Assembly (NCBI GenBank): GCA_003265435.1
Contig: NOXC01000001.1
Location: forward strand, 124,001-188,000
Source of the DNA: Cellvibrionaceae bacterium AOL6
GTDB lineage: Bacteria; Pseudomonadota; Gammaproteobacteria; Pseudomonadales; Cellvibrionaceae
Length of the DNA: 64,000 bases
Direction of reading: 5' to 3'
Made by a program: the position numbers and the translations under genes. The notes beneath the pieces are model-generated. The model saw only the letters and a list, made by a program, of their open reading frames with translations. It did no database searches and was not told the DNA's origin. Shown here one piece after another: positions 8,920-17,831 of this stretch (positions are counted from its first letter, which is position 1; each line of letters begins with the position of its first letter).

Positions 8920-10809
8920 ATGATCATCAGCTTCGAACAATTTATTATCGACCTAGAGCAGTACCGCATCACCGAGGACGGTGTGCCGCTATCCGTCGAG
9001 CCTAAGGTCTTCGATACGATTGCCTATCTGGTGCGCAACCCCGGCCGGATGATCTCCCGCGATGAATTGTTTGAGCAGGTGTGGGCAGGTAGACCAGTAT
9101 CGGATGCCACGCTGAGCAATCACATCAAGAGTGCCCGAAAGGTGCTCGGTGACGATGGTGAACGCCAACGGGTCATCAAAACGATCCGTGGCCGGGGCTA
9201 TCAGTTCATGGCGGAAGTGACCGAGCTGGCACCCGAACCCGGCTCACCAGAGCCAGACCCATCCCCGCTTGATAACCAGGCCGGCCGCGTACGTAAAACG
9301 TGGCGCACCCCCGCCATACTTGTACTTACCGTGCTCTTAGCAGGGGCGCTTTGGATTGGGCTCAGTGGCGCCTTTGTCACTGGCACTGACGGCGACCAAA
9401 CCACACCGCCTTATGTACTGGTTACACCCTTTTCCGTATCCGCGACGAATCACGACAAATGGGACCCCTTTGCCGATCAAATTACGCGCGAGCTGATTCA
9501 GGACTTAAGAAAGATTTCAGGCATCCGTGTTGTGCCCTCCCCTTCCGCCTTTACATTCAAGGCGAACAAGACTCGATCCTACATTCGCAGTCAGATTCCC
9601 CAAGTGACGCACGTACTCGACGGTTTCATTCACGAGGGGCCGTCGGGGCTTATACGGGTCAGTATTGAGCTGGAAACACTCTCGACGGGGAAGCTGGTCT
9701 GGAGCAAGGACTTCGATTTGCAGCCAGGAGAGAAGAACGTGTTTTCGATACAGTCAAATATTGCCGCCTCAGTCTCCCGCTCCTTAAAAGTCGATGTGCT
9801 GGCCACAGAGCAAAAACAATTGGCGCAAGTGCCCACTCAGAGCATAGAGGCCTACCGTTTCTTTATTCAGGGCCAGTATGAACTCGCTCAACTCAGCCAC
9901 GAATCAGCACTGGCCTCGATTGAGTTTTTTGATCGTGCGGTCGAACTCGATCCGCTTTTTGAAGAAGCCTATGTGGCCAGATCCGATGCCTATCGCATCA
10001 TCATGAATTACTTCGATAAGCCGAAGGATGTGCTTCCCAAGGTGATCTCGACCAGTATTGATGTCCTTGACGTCAACCCCAAGTCTGCGCGCGCACGCTC
10101 CTCGCTCGGCATCGCCTACGTGCATGCCTGGCTGTGGGTGGATGCCAAAAAGATGCTCACCGAGGCCAGGGAGCGGGACGACTCACTGGCGCTGACCGAG
10201 CTCGGCTTTGCGCTGTATTTTTCTGCATTGGGGAAGATCGATGCCCTACACGAGAGCGTACAACGCGCCGACGAGCTGGACCCGCTGAATCAGGAAATTG
10301 CCGAATGGGCGATGTGGGCCCTGATGATGGCCAACGAGCTCGAGCCCGCGGCCGCTTGGGGGGCACAGAAATACGCTCTGCACCCCGAAAATCCTTACAT
10401 AGCACTGAGTATTGCGGTCAACGAATACCTGTCAGGGCGCTACCCCTCCAGTATCGACTGGGCGACGCGCGCTGTAGAAATGAGTGCTCGTACCCCCCTC
10501 GCGCTGATCATTCTCGCCCAAGCCTACGCGGCTTCGGGTGAACTCGAGCCGATCACCCCATTAATCGACGAAGCTCTTGGCTCGGGCACCTATACCTGTC
10601 CCTATGAAACGGCCGTGATTTTCGCCATGTTGGGGGAGCCGGACGAAGCATTCTCCTTGCTGGAGCAAGCCGTCCACTATCGGTCGAATTGCCTGATGTT
10701 TACTCGCAATGATCCACGGCTTGATCCGCTGCGTGATGATGCCCGCTTCGACCTCATTCTCGAAGCGGTACAGCTGACCGAGGCGGACATCCAGGCCTAC
10801 GAACCTTAG
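8920..10809 (+). CDS. CadC-like membrane-bound transcriptional regulator with winged helix and TPR sensor domain
   Basis: One-component regulator with an OmpR/PhoB-type winged helix at residues about 5-97 (PKVFDTIAYLVRNPGRMISRD, then SDATLSNHIKSARKVLGDD and the wing RGRGYQF), a proline-rich linker, one transmembrane helix at about 131-152, a TolB-like domain at about 165-280 and TPR repeats to residue 629. This is the CadC/ToxR plan: DNA binding inside, sensing in the periplasm. The ATG at 8920 has GAGGGAG upstream; a longer reading from 8854 has none. It may control the divergent TPR protein/hydroxylase pair across the 284-bp gap. The signal sensed is unknown. Confidence 0.85.
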   Translation: MIISFEQFIIDLEQYRITEDGVPLSVEPKVFDTIAYLVRNPGRMISRDELFEQVWAGRPVSDATLSNHIKSARKVLGDDGERQRVIKTIRGRGYQFMAEVTELAPEPGSPEPDPSPLDNQAGRVRKTWRTPAILVLTVLLAGALWIGLSGAFVTGTDGDQTTPPYVLVTPFSVSATNHDKWDPFADQITRELIQDLRKISGIRVVPSPSAFTFKANKTRSYIRSQIPQVTHVLDGFIHEGPSGLIRVSIELETLSTGKLVWSKDFDLQPGEKNVFSIQSNIAASVSRSLKVDVLATEQKQLAQVPTQSIEAYRFFIQGQYELAQLSHESALASIEFFDRAVELDPLFEEAYVARSDAYRIIMNYFDKPKDVLPKVISTSIDVLDVNPKSARARSSLGIAYVHAWLWVDAKKMLTEARERDDSLALTELGFALYFSALGKIDALHESVQRADELDPLNQEIAEWAMWALMMANELEPAAAWGAQKYALHPENPYIALSIAVNEYLSGRYPSSIDWATRAVEMSARTPLALIILAQAYAASGELEPITPLIDEALGSGTYTCPYETAVIFAMLGEPDEAFSLLEQAVHYRSNCLMFTRNDPRLDPLRDDARFDLILEAVQLTEADIQAYEP

Positions 10810-10812
10810 ACC

Positions 10813-11661
10813 CTATTGCTGACTTCTCGCGAGAGGCGAGTTAATCAGCACTTTCATATAGCGCTTGATGGCTTTGCCCCAAAAATTGACGTTCGCTTCT
10901 CGGCTGAAAAAATAGCGTCGTAGCACGCCAAATTGGAGGTGCATAAAACGCCCGGGGATGTAGAGCACGCGATTGTCGTGCAGCGCATTGAGTGCGCCGT
11001 CTACGACAAATTCCGCAGTCAGTACTGACAGGCGACTCTGCCGGAAAATGCTGCGTACACTCGGGATAATTTTCAGCATCGGCGTATCCAGAGGCCCTGG
11101 CGCCACCGCCGTCACGTGCAGGCCCTTGCGCTTGTTTTCGTAATGCAAGGCTTCCGCCAGATTGAGCACGTAGGCTTTTGATGCCGAGTACTGTGAAAGA
11201 TAGGGCGCACCTTGTAAGGCCACCACCGACGACATAAACAGCAGCCCGCCTCGACCATTGCGCCGCGTCAGGATCGACTCGCCGTAATAACGAGCGACAT
11301 CCGCGTGAGCGGTGACGTTCAGCTGAATGCCGCGACGGACCTCATCGAGACCAAAATCCATGAACGAGCACATGTTGGTCGCGCCCGCATTGCTCACAAC
11401 CAGCCCGATATCCAAATCCGAGCAACGCACATACAATGCGTCCACCGCATCCGGCTCAGATAAGTCTATTCTGACGACGCGCGTCTGAATCTGGTATTTT
11501 TGTTCAAGCGAGAGCGAGAGCTCTCTGAGTCTCGCTTCGGAGCGCGCGGTGAGCACGAGGTTCAAACCCCGCTCCGCCAGTTGCCTAGCAAACTCTTCAC
11601 CTAGACCGGAAGAAGCGCCCGTCACCAGGGCCCAAGGCCCGTATTGTTCTTTAAAATCCAT
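10813..11661 (-). CDS. Short-chain dehydrogenase/reductase (SDR)
   Basis: NAD(P)-dependent oxidoreductase of the classical SDR fold, 282 residues. The cofactor motif TGASSGLG is at about 14-21, the NAG motif appears in VVSNAGATN, and the catalytic YSASK follows the serine of FMSSVVALQG. PGPLDTPM is the usual motif after the catalytic residues. The C-terminus is basic and hydrophobic, which suggests membrane association. The start at 11661 has AGGA nearby; a second ATG at 11670 adds three residues. It converges with the CadC-like gene with only 3 bp between stops. Substrate unknown. Confidence 0.88.
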   Translation of the reverse strand: MDFKEQYGPWALVTGASSGLGEEFARQLAERGLNLVLTARSEARLRELSLSLEQKYQIQTRVVRIDLSEPDAVDALYVRCSDLDIGLVVSNAGATNMCSFMDFGLDEVRRGIQLNVTAHADVARYYGESILTRRNGRGGLLFMSSVVALQGAPYLSQYSASKAYVLNLAEALHYENKRKGLHVTAVAPGPLDTPMLKIIPSVRSIFRQSRLSVLTAEFVVDGALNALHDNRVLYIPGRFMHLQFGVLRRYFFSREANVNFWGKAIKRYMKVLINSPLARSQQ

Positions 11662-11914
11662 AGTAGCCATCCTAGCAATCCATCAAAAGGGCGAGACCAC
11701 AATCGTGTCTGAGACACAGATCACTCTCACCAAGTGTGACATTGCCGTATCTTACGTATTGCCAAGGCCCTTGCAAGGCGCTTTCCGACGAACAGCAAGG
11801 CCGATACCGCTCGTCGCCCATCGAAACCGCCACATGTCATGCAAAGACGCTTATAGTCATGAAACACTTTGAAGCATCCATTGTCAGAAGAAAAGCGGTA
11901 CACTGTCGCCAACG

Positions 11915-13228
11915 ATGAAAATAATGTGGAAGTCCATCGCCATGAAGTGCCTGTCACGCCTCTCACTGCTCCTGCTCCTCAGCGCCCTGCTCGCCTGCGA
12001 GAGCAGCGATGAAGATGCACTGCCCGGGGTAGAACGCGAAGAACTCGCGGACCTCAAAGTCTATCGCAGCGATAGCCCCTATGCGGACGTGATGAAACAA
12101 TGCGCCACCCGCGACTCCAGCGATACCGCATGCACCCTCGGTACCCTGCCGCTGATCGGCATGAACGACAGCGATCCCGACATCGACACTGTGATGTCGC
12201 GCCTGTTGGTCTCCCACGACTGGATGGGAGAGCGCTTCGAAGAATTGCTGAATATCTTTCCCGACGAACTGTTGCGACTGTTTCGAGGCGTCACGGCAAT
12301 CGTTATCGACGATGACATCCGCCCTGCCTTCTACACCGCGGCAACCGGCGCCATCTACCTCGACCCGAACTACCTGTGGCTCAGTGTCGAAGAAGCCGGC
12401 ACAATCAACCCAAAAGACGATTTCCGCTCAGGGTATTCCGACCCCTTAAGTGTGCGCATACTGAATCGCTACGTGAAAGACGGGGACGTCGCCTACCGCT
12501 ACTATCCCCCAGACAGCCCCACACCGCGCGCGTTGTCGGATATTGAATACCTTGTCGCCTCGCTGCTGCTGCACGAGCTCGCCCACGCGAACGACTTTTT
12601 CCCACCGGCTTTGCACACCCAGCTCGACCCGGACCTGCGCCCCTGGCCAGCGGCATCGTCCATCAGCAGCAGCTGGATCAGCACGCAACTCGATTACAGT
12701 AACGGCCTCTCCTCGCAAACCATGTTTGATTTGGCCGACGTCATGTTTAAAGGCGACACCGCCAGCGATGCGGTGATCGCGATCACGCCAGAGCAAGCCG
12801 CCGCGGCGTTTGATCCCGATGGCGCATCCGATGACTACGCCTACTCGTCCCAGTACGAAGACATCGCGATGCTGTTCGAAGAAACCATGCTGCTCTACCT
12901 GCATGGGATTGAGCGCGACCTGGCCTTCACGACCGCACCGGGTGCGACAGGCTACTGTGACGAGTACGTGATCGCCTGGGGTACACGGGTTCGGCTCAGT
13001 GAACCGCAGGTGGCCGCAAGGGCGGAATTTGTCGCCAATCAGATGTTACCGGAAATCGATTTTGATGCGTTTTTCCGTTCGCTGCCTGAGACACAGTCGC
13101 TGCCAGAAGGCGTCGATTGGTGTACGAGCCTATATTGGCAGGGCGATACGAGCACAAGCAAAGGGACGGAAGCGCTGCGAGAAAAAACCACGGCTTCCCC
13201 GCTACCACCCACGCCCTTCCATCTCTGA
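11915..13228 (+). CDS. Lipoprotein with a zinc-metalloprotease-like HExxH motif
   Basis: 437 residues. A signal peptide ends in the lipobox LLAC with the lipidated cysteine at about 28. Residues 221-225 read HELAH in a hydrophobic helix (ASLLLHELAHAND), the zincin zinc-binding pattern; a later acidic helix (YEDIAMLFEE, about 312-321) could give a third ligand. I do not recognise a named family. The stop is 32 bp before the ABC transporter ATPase, so it probably belongs to that operon. Start uncertain: an ATG at 11942 with weak GGAAG upstream would still give a signal peptide. Confidence 0.7.
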   Translation: MKIMWKSIAMKCLSRLSLLLLLSALLACESSDEDALPGVEREELADLKVYRSDSPYADVMKQCATRDSSDTACTLGTLPLIGMNDSDPDIDTVMSRLLVSHDWMGERFEELLNIFPDELLRLFRGVTAIVIDDDIRPAFYTAATGAIYLDPNYLWLSVEEAGTINPKDDFRSGYSDPLSVRILNRYVKDGDVAYRYYPPDSPTPRALSDIEYLVASLLLHELAHANDFFPPALHTQLDPDLRPWPAASSISSSWISTQLDYSNGLSSQTMFDLADVMFKGDTASDAVIAITPEQAAAAFDPDGASDDYAYSSQYEDIAMLFEETMLLYLHGIERDLAFTTAPGATGYCDEYVIAWGTRVRLSEPQVAARAEFVANQMLPEIDFDAFFRSLPETQSLPEGVDWCTSLYWQGDTSTSKGTEALREKTTASPLPPTPFHL

Positions 13229-13260
13229 TTCAGGGCCGGCCAAGGAAATAGGTCATCGCT

Positions 13261-13956
13261 ATGATCACTCTCAAGGGCATTCACAAATCCTACGGCGAGC
13301 GTGATCGTCGCCTCCACGTATTAAAAGGCATCGACCTCAGTGTCGCGCCGGGTGAGATGGTCGCCATCATGGGCTCTTCTGGCTCGGGCAAATCCACGCT
13401 GCTCAACCTCCTCGGCTTGCTCGATCATGCCGACGAAGGCGAGTATCTCCTCGACGGCAAGGAAGTGGGCAGGCTGACAGAAAACCAGGCGGCCGCAATG
13501 CGCAACCGCAAGCTCGGTTTTGTCTTCCAGGCCTTCAACCTGCTGCCGTTTAAAAACGCCGTCGAGAACGTCGCGCTGCCACTGTACTACCAGAAAGTCG
13601 GCCGCCGAGAACGCAATAAACGCGCCGAACACTTCCTGGAACTGGTGGGCCTCTCCGAACGCAGATTGCACAAGCCCAATGAGCTCTCAGGAGGGCAAAA
13701 ACAGCGTGTTGCCATCGCCCGTGCGCTCGTCACCGACCCGGCCATCTTGCTCGCCGACGAACCCACCGGCGCCTTAGACAGCCAGACAACGGACGACATC
13801 ATGGACCTGTTCAAACAGGTTCATGGCATGGGCAAAGCCTTGGTGATTGTCACCCATGAGGCGGACATCGCTGCGCAAACGGAACGCACCATCACCCTTA
13901 AGGACGGTCGCATCGCCACCGACACGGCGCACGAGCCCGCTCATGTTTCTGCTTGA
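13261..13956 (+). CDS. ABC transporter ATPase, MacB/LolD-like
   Basis: The 231-residue ATPase energises the two permeases that follow. Walker A GSSGSGKST is near residues 38-46, the Q-loop lies in GFVFQAFNLLPF, the signature LSGGQKQRVAIARAL near 141-155 and Walker B ILLADEPTGALD just after, with the switch histidine in VIVTHE. It belongs to the family that serves MacB, LolD and FtsE type transporters. Its 3' end overlaps the next gene by 14 bp. With the adaptor at 16477 it fits a MacAB-like efflux system in which ATPase and permease are separate proteins. Confidence 0.93.
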   Translation: MITLKGIHKSYGERDRRLHVLKGIDLSVAPGEMVAIMGSSGSGKSTLLNLLGLLDHADEGEYLLDGKEVGRLTENQAAAMRNRKLGFVFQAFNLLPFKNAVENVALPLYYQKVGRRERNKRAEHFLELVGLSERRLHKPNELSGGQKQRVAIARALVTDPAILLADEPTGALDSQTTDDIMDLFKQVHGMGKALVIVTHEADIAAQTERTITLKDGRIATDTAHEPAHVSA

Positions 13957-15199
13957 TAGCTTGCAGGAGATACTCTTTACCTTAAGGCAGAATAAACTGC
14001 GTACGATTTTGACGGCCTTCGGTGTGTTTTGGGGCATTTTCATGCTCATCATGCTGCTCGGTGCAGGCCGAGGTTTACAGAACGGCGCGGAATCCGGTTT
14101 CACCAGCAATGTGCGCGACAGTGTCTGGCTCTGGACCGGCAAAACCTCCATTCCCTACCAGGGCTTGCCCATCAACCGCCAGGTGCGCTACACCGAAGAC
14201 GACATCGAAGCCATTCGACGTGAGATACCCGGTGTGAAAATCGTGTCCGGTGAAAATCCGCTCGGTAGCGTCAATGGCGGGGATACTTTGATCACTTACG
14301 GCAAACGCAGCGGCAACTTCGGCGTGTTCGGGGTGGCCGACGATTACTTCAGTATTAAAGCCAATCTCGATTTTCACGCGGGTCGTCCTTTAAACGCCAT
14401 GGACAATGCCGAGTCACGTAAGGTCGCGATGATTGGCACCCTTGTACGCGACCGCCTGTTTCCCGGAGAAAACCCGGTCGGCCAATTTGTACGCATTAAC
14501 GGCATCAGCTTCCGCATTGTGGGCCTGTTTTACGACGAGGAGAGACAGGGCCAAGCCTCCGAGCGTTTGTATGTCCCCTTTTCCGTTTACCAGAAAACCT
14601 TCGGTAAAGGGGAAAATTATGTGCGTATCATCACCTATCAACCCAAACCCGGTTACGACCCCTTCGAAGTGGAACAAGAGGTTGTCGCACTGCTTCAGCA
14701 GCGACACAACGTAGCACCGGAGGACCGGCGCGGTATACGCTCCAATAATTTTGTGGAAGCCTCGCAGGCCACCGAAGCGCTGTTCGCTGCGATTAATGCG
14801 TTTATCTGGTTTGTCGGCATCGGCACCCTGATGGCAGGGATTGTCGGCATCAGTAATATCATGATGATTACCGTTAAAGAACGCACCGTGGAAATCGGCG
14901 TGCGCAAAGCACTCGGCGCCCGGCCTCGTCAGATCGTCGCTGCCCTGTTGTTCGAGTCCATCCTGGTGACAGCGTTGGCGGGCTATGCCGGTCTGGTATG
15001 CGGTGTGGGCCTGCTGGAGCTGATTCAATTCATCATGCGGAGCCTGCATATTCAAAACGATTTCTTTGAGCGCCCTGAAGTCGACCTTGCACTCGCCGTG
15101 CAAGCCATTGCGATCCTCGTTATCGCGGGTGCGCTGGCGGGGTTTGCGCCCGCGTGGCGCGCAGCGAATATTTCTCCCGTGGAGGCCATGCGCGAATGA
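13943..15199 (+). CDS. ABC transporter permease, MacB/FtsX type (first of two)
   Basis: Inner-membrane subunit of 418 residues. TM1 is at about 20-42 (GVFWGIFMLIMLLG), a large periplasmic domain follows to about 275, then three TM helices at the C-terminus around the typical IGVRKALGARPRQI coupling segment. This is the MacB plan of one TM, a periplasmic domain and three TMs. The start MFLLDSLQ lies inside the end of the ATPase gene. The next gene encodes a sister permease of exactly the same length, so the pair probably forms a heterodimer. Confidence 0.9.
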   Translation: MFLLDSLQEILFTLRQNKLRTILTAFGVFWGIFMLIMLLGAGRGLQNGAESGFTSNVRDSVWLWTGKTSIPYQGLPINRQVRYTEDDIEAIRREIPGVKIVSGENPLGSVNGGDTLITYGKRSGNFGVFGVADDYFSIKANLDFHAGRPLNAMDNAESRKVAMIGTLVRDRLFPGENPVGQFVRINGISFRIVGLFYDEERQGQASERLYVPFSVYQKTFGKGENYVRIITYQPKPGYDPFEVEQEVVALLQQRHNVAPEDRRGIRSNNFVEASQATEALFAAINAFIWFVGIGTLMAGIVGISNIMMITVKERTVEIGVRKALGARPRQIVAALLFESILVTALAGYAGLVCGVGLLELIQFIMRSLHIQNDFFERPEVDLALAVQAIAILVIAGALAGFAPAWRAANISPVEAMRE

Positions 15200-16452
15200 T
15201 GGACCTCGACCGCTGGCGAGAAATCGCCACACTGCTGCAACAGCACAAGCTGCGCACCCTACTCACCGCATTCGGTGTGTTCTGGGGCATTTTTATGCTC
15301 GTCGTGTTATTGGGGATGGGACGCAGTCTTGAGCGCGGCGTCATCGCGACCTTCGGCGGCCATAAGAACACGGTCTTTGTCTGGAGCGCGGGGCCCACTC
15401 AAATTCCTTACCGTGGCATGGGAAAATACCGACGCATTCGACTCACCGAGGGTGACCGCGATGCGCTGCTCGCCATCCCTGAAATGGGCCTGTTTACCAG
15501 CGTCAATGAGCTGGGAGGATGGCAAGCCTCACAGTATATTATTCGCGGTCAGAACTCGGGCACCTTCAGCACACGCGGTATGGAACCTGATGGGATGCCC
15601 ATAGGCGGTTTTATTGTGCAAGAAGGTCGAGGGCTCAATGCCCTCGATTATAGCGAGCGTCGTAAAGTGGCCGTCATCGGGCATGCCGTACAAGACATTC
15701 TGTTCGAAAAAGGCGAGCAGCCCATCGGACAATATTTAAAAATTGCCGGCGTCAATTTTCGAGTCATTGGTGTATTCAAAAGCCTGTCCACGGGCGAAAA
15801 CGCACGCGAAGATGCAGAACGTATCTTAATCCCCAACTCCTCGCTGCGGCACACCTACAACCAAACGGCCTGGATCGGTCACTTTCAATTTACACCGCAA
15901 CCCGGGCACGACGCGACCACACTCGAGAACAAAGTGCTAAACCTGTTGCGAGAACGGCACCGGGTCCACCCGGACGACACCGGTGTCTTCGGTGTGTATA
16001 ACGCACAAGTGAATTTTCATCGCGTACAAGGGCTTTTTTCCGCCATACGTGTTTTTAGCTGGGTGGTCGCCATCGGCACCATCATCGCGGGCGTTGTCGG
16101 CGTCGGTAACATCATGCTCATCGTAGTCAAAGAGCGCACGCGGGAAATTGGTGTACGCAAGGCCCTGGGGGCGAGCTCGCGACAGATCATCGGCACCGTG
16201 GTGCAGGAGTCATTGGTGTTGACCATCTTAGCGGGTTACAGCGGTTTGGTTGCCGGGGTGTTTGTGCTTGAGTTTATCAGTAGCTTTGTCACCTCGATGT
16301 CGGGTACCGACATGTTTGGCAAAGCAGACATCGATTTTGGCGTCGCCGTTATGGCTTTGGCAGCGCTGATCATCAGCGGCACACTCGCCGCATTATTACC
16401 GGCATCCAAAGCCGCCCGCGTCGACCCCATCGTCGCCTTACAAGACGAATAA
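15196..16452 (+). CDS. ABC transporter permease, MacB/FtsX type (second of two)
   Basis: 418 residues, the same length and topology as its upstream neighbour. Shared segments include LTAFGVFWGIFML near the N-terminus and EIGVRKALGASSRQI near the C-terminus, so the two arose by duplication but have diverged widely in the periplasmic domain. ATGATG overlaps the previous stop, so either the first or second ATG could start it; coupling is tight. The partner ATPase is at 13261 and the adaptor at 16477. Confidence 0.9.
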   Translation: MMDLDRWREIATLLQQHKLRTLLTAFGVFWGIFMLVVLLGMGRSLERGVIATFGGHKNTVFVWSAGPTQIPYRGMGKYRRIRLTEGDRDALLAIPEMGLFTSVNELGGWQASQYIIRGQNSGTFSTRGMEPDGMPIGGFIVQEGRGLNALDYSERRKVAVIGHAVQDILFEKGEQPIGQYLKIAGVNFRVIGVFKSLSTGENAREDAERILIPNSSLRHTYNQTAWIGHFQFTPQPGHDATTLENKVLNLLRERHRVHPDDTGVFGVYNAQVNFHRVQGLFSAIRVFSWVVAIGTIIAGVVGVGNIMLIVVKERTREIGVRKALGASSRQIIGTVVQESLVLTILAGYSGLVAGVFVLEFISSFVTSMSGTDMFGKADIDFGVAVMALAALIISGTLAALLPASKAARVDPIVALQDE

Positions 16453-16476
16453 CAGGATAACTATCAGGACCTTTTC

Positions 16477-17565
16477 ATGCTCTGGATAAAACGGATCTTC
16501 ACCTGGCTCAGCATCGCCGCTTTACTCGTCGTGTTTGTCGGCACGGCTATTTTTCTGTACCAAAAATCGCAGGAAAAGCCAGTCATTTATGAGACGACCC
16601 AAGCCTTTATAACGGATATCACATTAAAAACGGTCGCAACCGGCAAGATACTCCCCCGCAAAGAAATCGAAATCAAACCGCAGGTATCCGGTGTGATTGA
16701 TACGCTGTATGTGGAACCGGGTAGCGAAGTCCAGAAGGACGACTTAATCGCTAAAATACGGCTTATACCCGACATGGAGCATTTGAATAACGCAGAGTCC
16801 GCACTGGAAATGGCTCAGCTCAATCTACGCAACGCGCAGCTCGAGTACGAACGACAAAATCAGTTGTACGAAGAGAAGCTGATCAGCGAAATCGAATTTA
16901 ACAAGTTCAAATTAAACTACGAGCTGCAAAAAGAAGCGGTGCGCTCCGCTGAAAACAATGTCGCTTTGATTATTGAAGGTGCTTCCGCCAAGAGTGGCAA
17001 AGTCGCCAACCTCGTACGATCAACTGTACGCGGTATGATCCTCGATGTGCCCGTAGAAGAGGGTTCGTTCGTGATTGAAACCAACACCTTCAATCAGGGC
17101 ACTACCGTGGCCTTCATCGCCAACATGAACGACCTGATCTTTGAGGGTTTACTGGACGAGTCTGAAGTCGGCAAGGTTCAAGTGGGCATGCCACTGCTGC
17201 TTCACATCGGCGCCATCGAGGGCCTTGCGTTTGACGCCACATTGGAAAATATCTCCCCTAAGGGCATCGACGAGCAGGGCACGATTAAATTTGAAATCAA
17301 AGCCGCGGTCACCCTGCCAGAGGATAGCTTCCTCAGGGCAGGCTACAGCGCGAACGCGGACATCGTGCTGGATCAACGCGAACAGGTGCTGGCCATTAAT
17401 GAAGCCGACCTGATTCTAGATGACGACGGAACCTGGGTTGAAGTGGAGATTGGCGAGCAAAGTTTTGAACGTCGCGCAGTACGCACCGGGATTTCCGATG
17501 GCATTAATATTGAAATCCTGGAAGGCCTGGACAGCGACACACGCATCAAAAAACAGGTGCCGTAA
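16477..17565 (+). CDS. HlyD/MacA-type periplasmic adaptor subunit
   Basis: Membrane fusion protein of 362 residues that would connect the ABC permeases to an outer-membrane channel. One N-terminal anchor helix is at about 9-30, followed by a barrel-sandwich half (ATGKILPRKEIEIKPQVSG near 55-73), a coiled-coil hairpin (about 100-165), the second lipoyl half (VRGMILDVPVEEGSFV) and a beta-barrel domain. It lies 24 bp after the second permease. No TolC-like gene is in the window, so the outer membrane partner must be elsewhere. Confidence 0.9.
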   Translation: MLWIKRIFTWLSIAALLVVFVGTAIFLYQKSQEKPVIYETTQAFITDITLKTVATGKILPRKEIEIKPQVSGVIDTLYVEPGSEVQKDDLIAKIRLIPDMEHLNNAESALEMAQLNLRNAQLEYERQNQLYEEKLISEIEFNKFKLNYELQKEAVRSAENNVALIIEGASAKSGKVANLVRSTVRGMILDVPVEEGSFVIETNTFNQGTTVAFIANMNDLIFEGLLDESEVGKVQVGMPLLLHIGAIEGLAFDATLENISPKGIDEQGTIKFEIKAAVTLPEDSFLRAGYSANADIVLDQREQVLAINEADLILDDDGTWVEVEIGEQSFERRAVRTGISDGINIEILEGLDSDTRIKKQVP

Positions 17566-17820
17566 TTGGAGTGCCGAATCGGTTGCGCTGCCTGCTGCAT
17601 TGCGCCGTCCATCCAGCAGGCTTTGCCTGGTATGCCTGAGGGAAAACCCGCCGGCGTACCCTGCGTCAACCTCGACGCTCACCATCATTGCGTTCTCTGG
17701 GGAACGGCACAATACCCCGCGCTGTGTCATGCCTTTAAAGCAGAGCCGGACACCTGCGGCAGCAGTCGCGAGGAGGCCATACGCATCCTCGACGACTTGG
17801 AGCGGCATACCTCACCCTGA
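17566..17820 (+). CDS. YkgJ-family cysteine cluster protein
   Basis: 84-residue cytoplasmic protein with a CxxxCxxCC-type cluster at the N-terminus (MECRIGCAACCIAPS), then GMPEGKPAGVPC and further cysteines at RCVLWG-like and CHAF positions, the pattern of the YkgJ/UPF0153 Zn- or Fe-S-binding family. It starts with TTG directly after the stop codon of the adaptor gene; the start is supported because family members begin at the same residue (MECR) and CAGGTG lies just upstream. Function of the family is not settled. Converges with tex, 11 bp between stops. Confidence 0.8.
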   Translation: MECRIGCAACCIAPSIQQALPGMPEGKPAGVPCVNLDAHHHCVLWGTAQYPALCHAFKAEPDTCGSSREEAIRILDDLERHTSP

Positions 17821-17831
17821 CGGGCGGGGAC

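Noticed and set aside
12446-12904. Long antisense frames inside the 11.9-13.2 kb lipoprotein and similar frames in most other genes
   Set aside because: Opposite-strand shadows in GC-rich coding DNA, with cysteine/arginine-rich unnatural translations.
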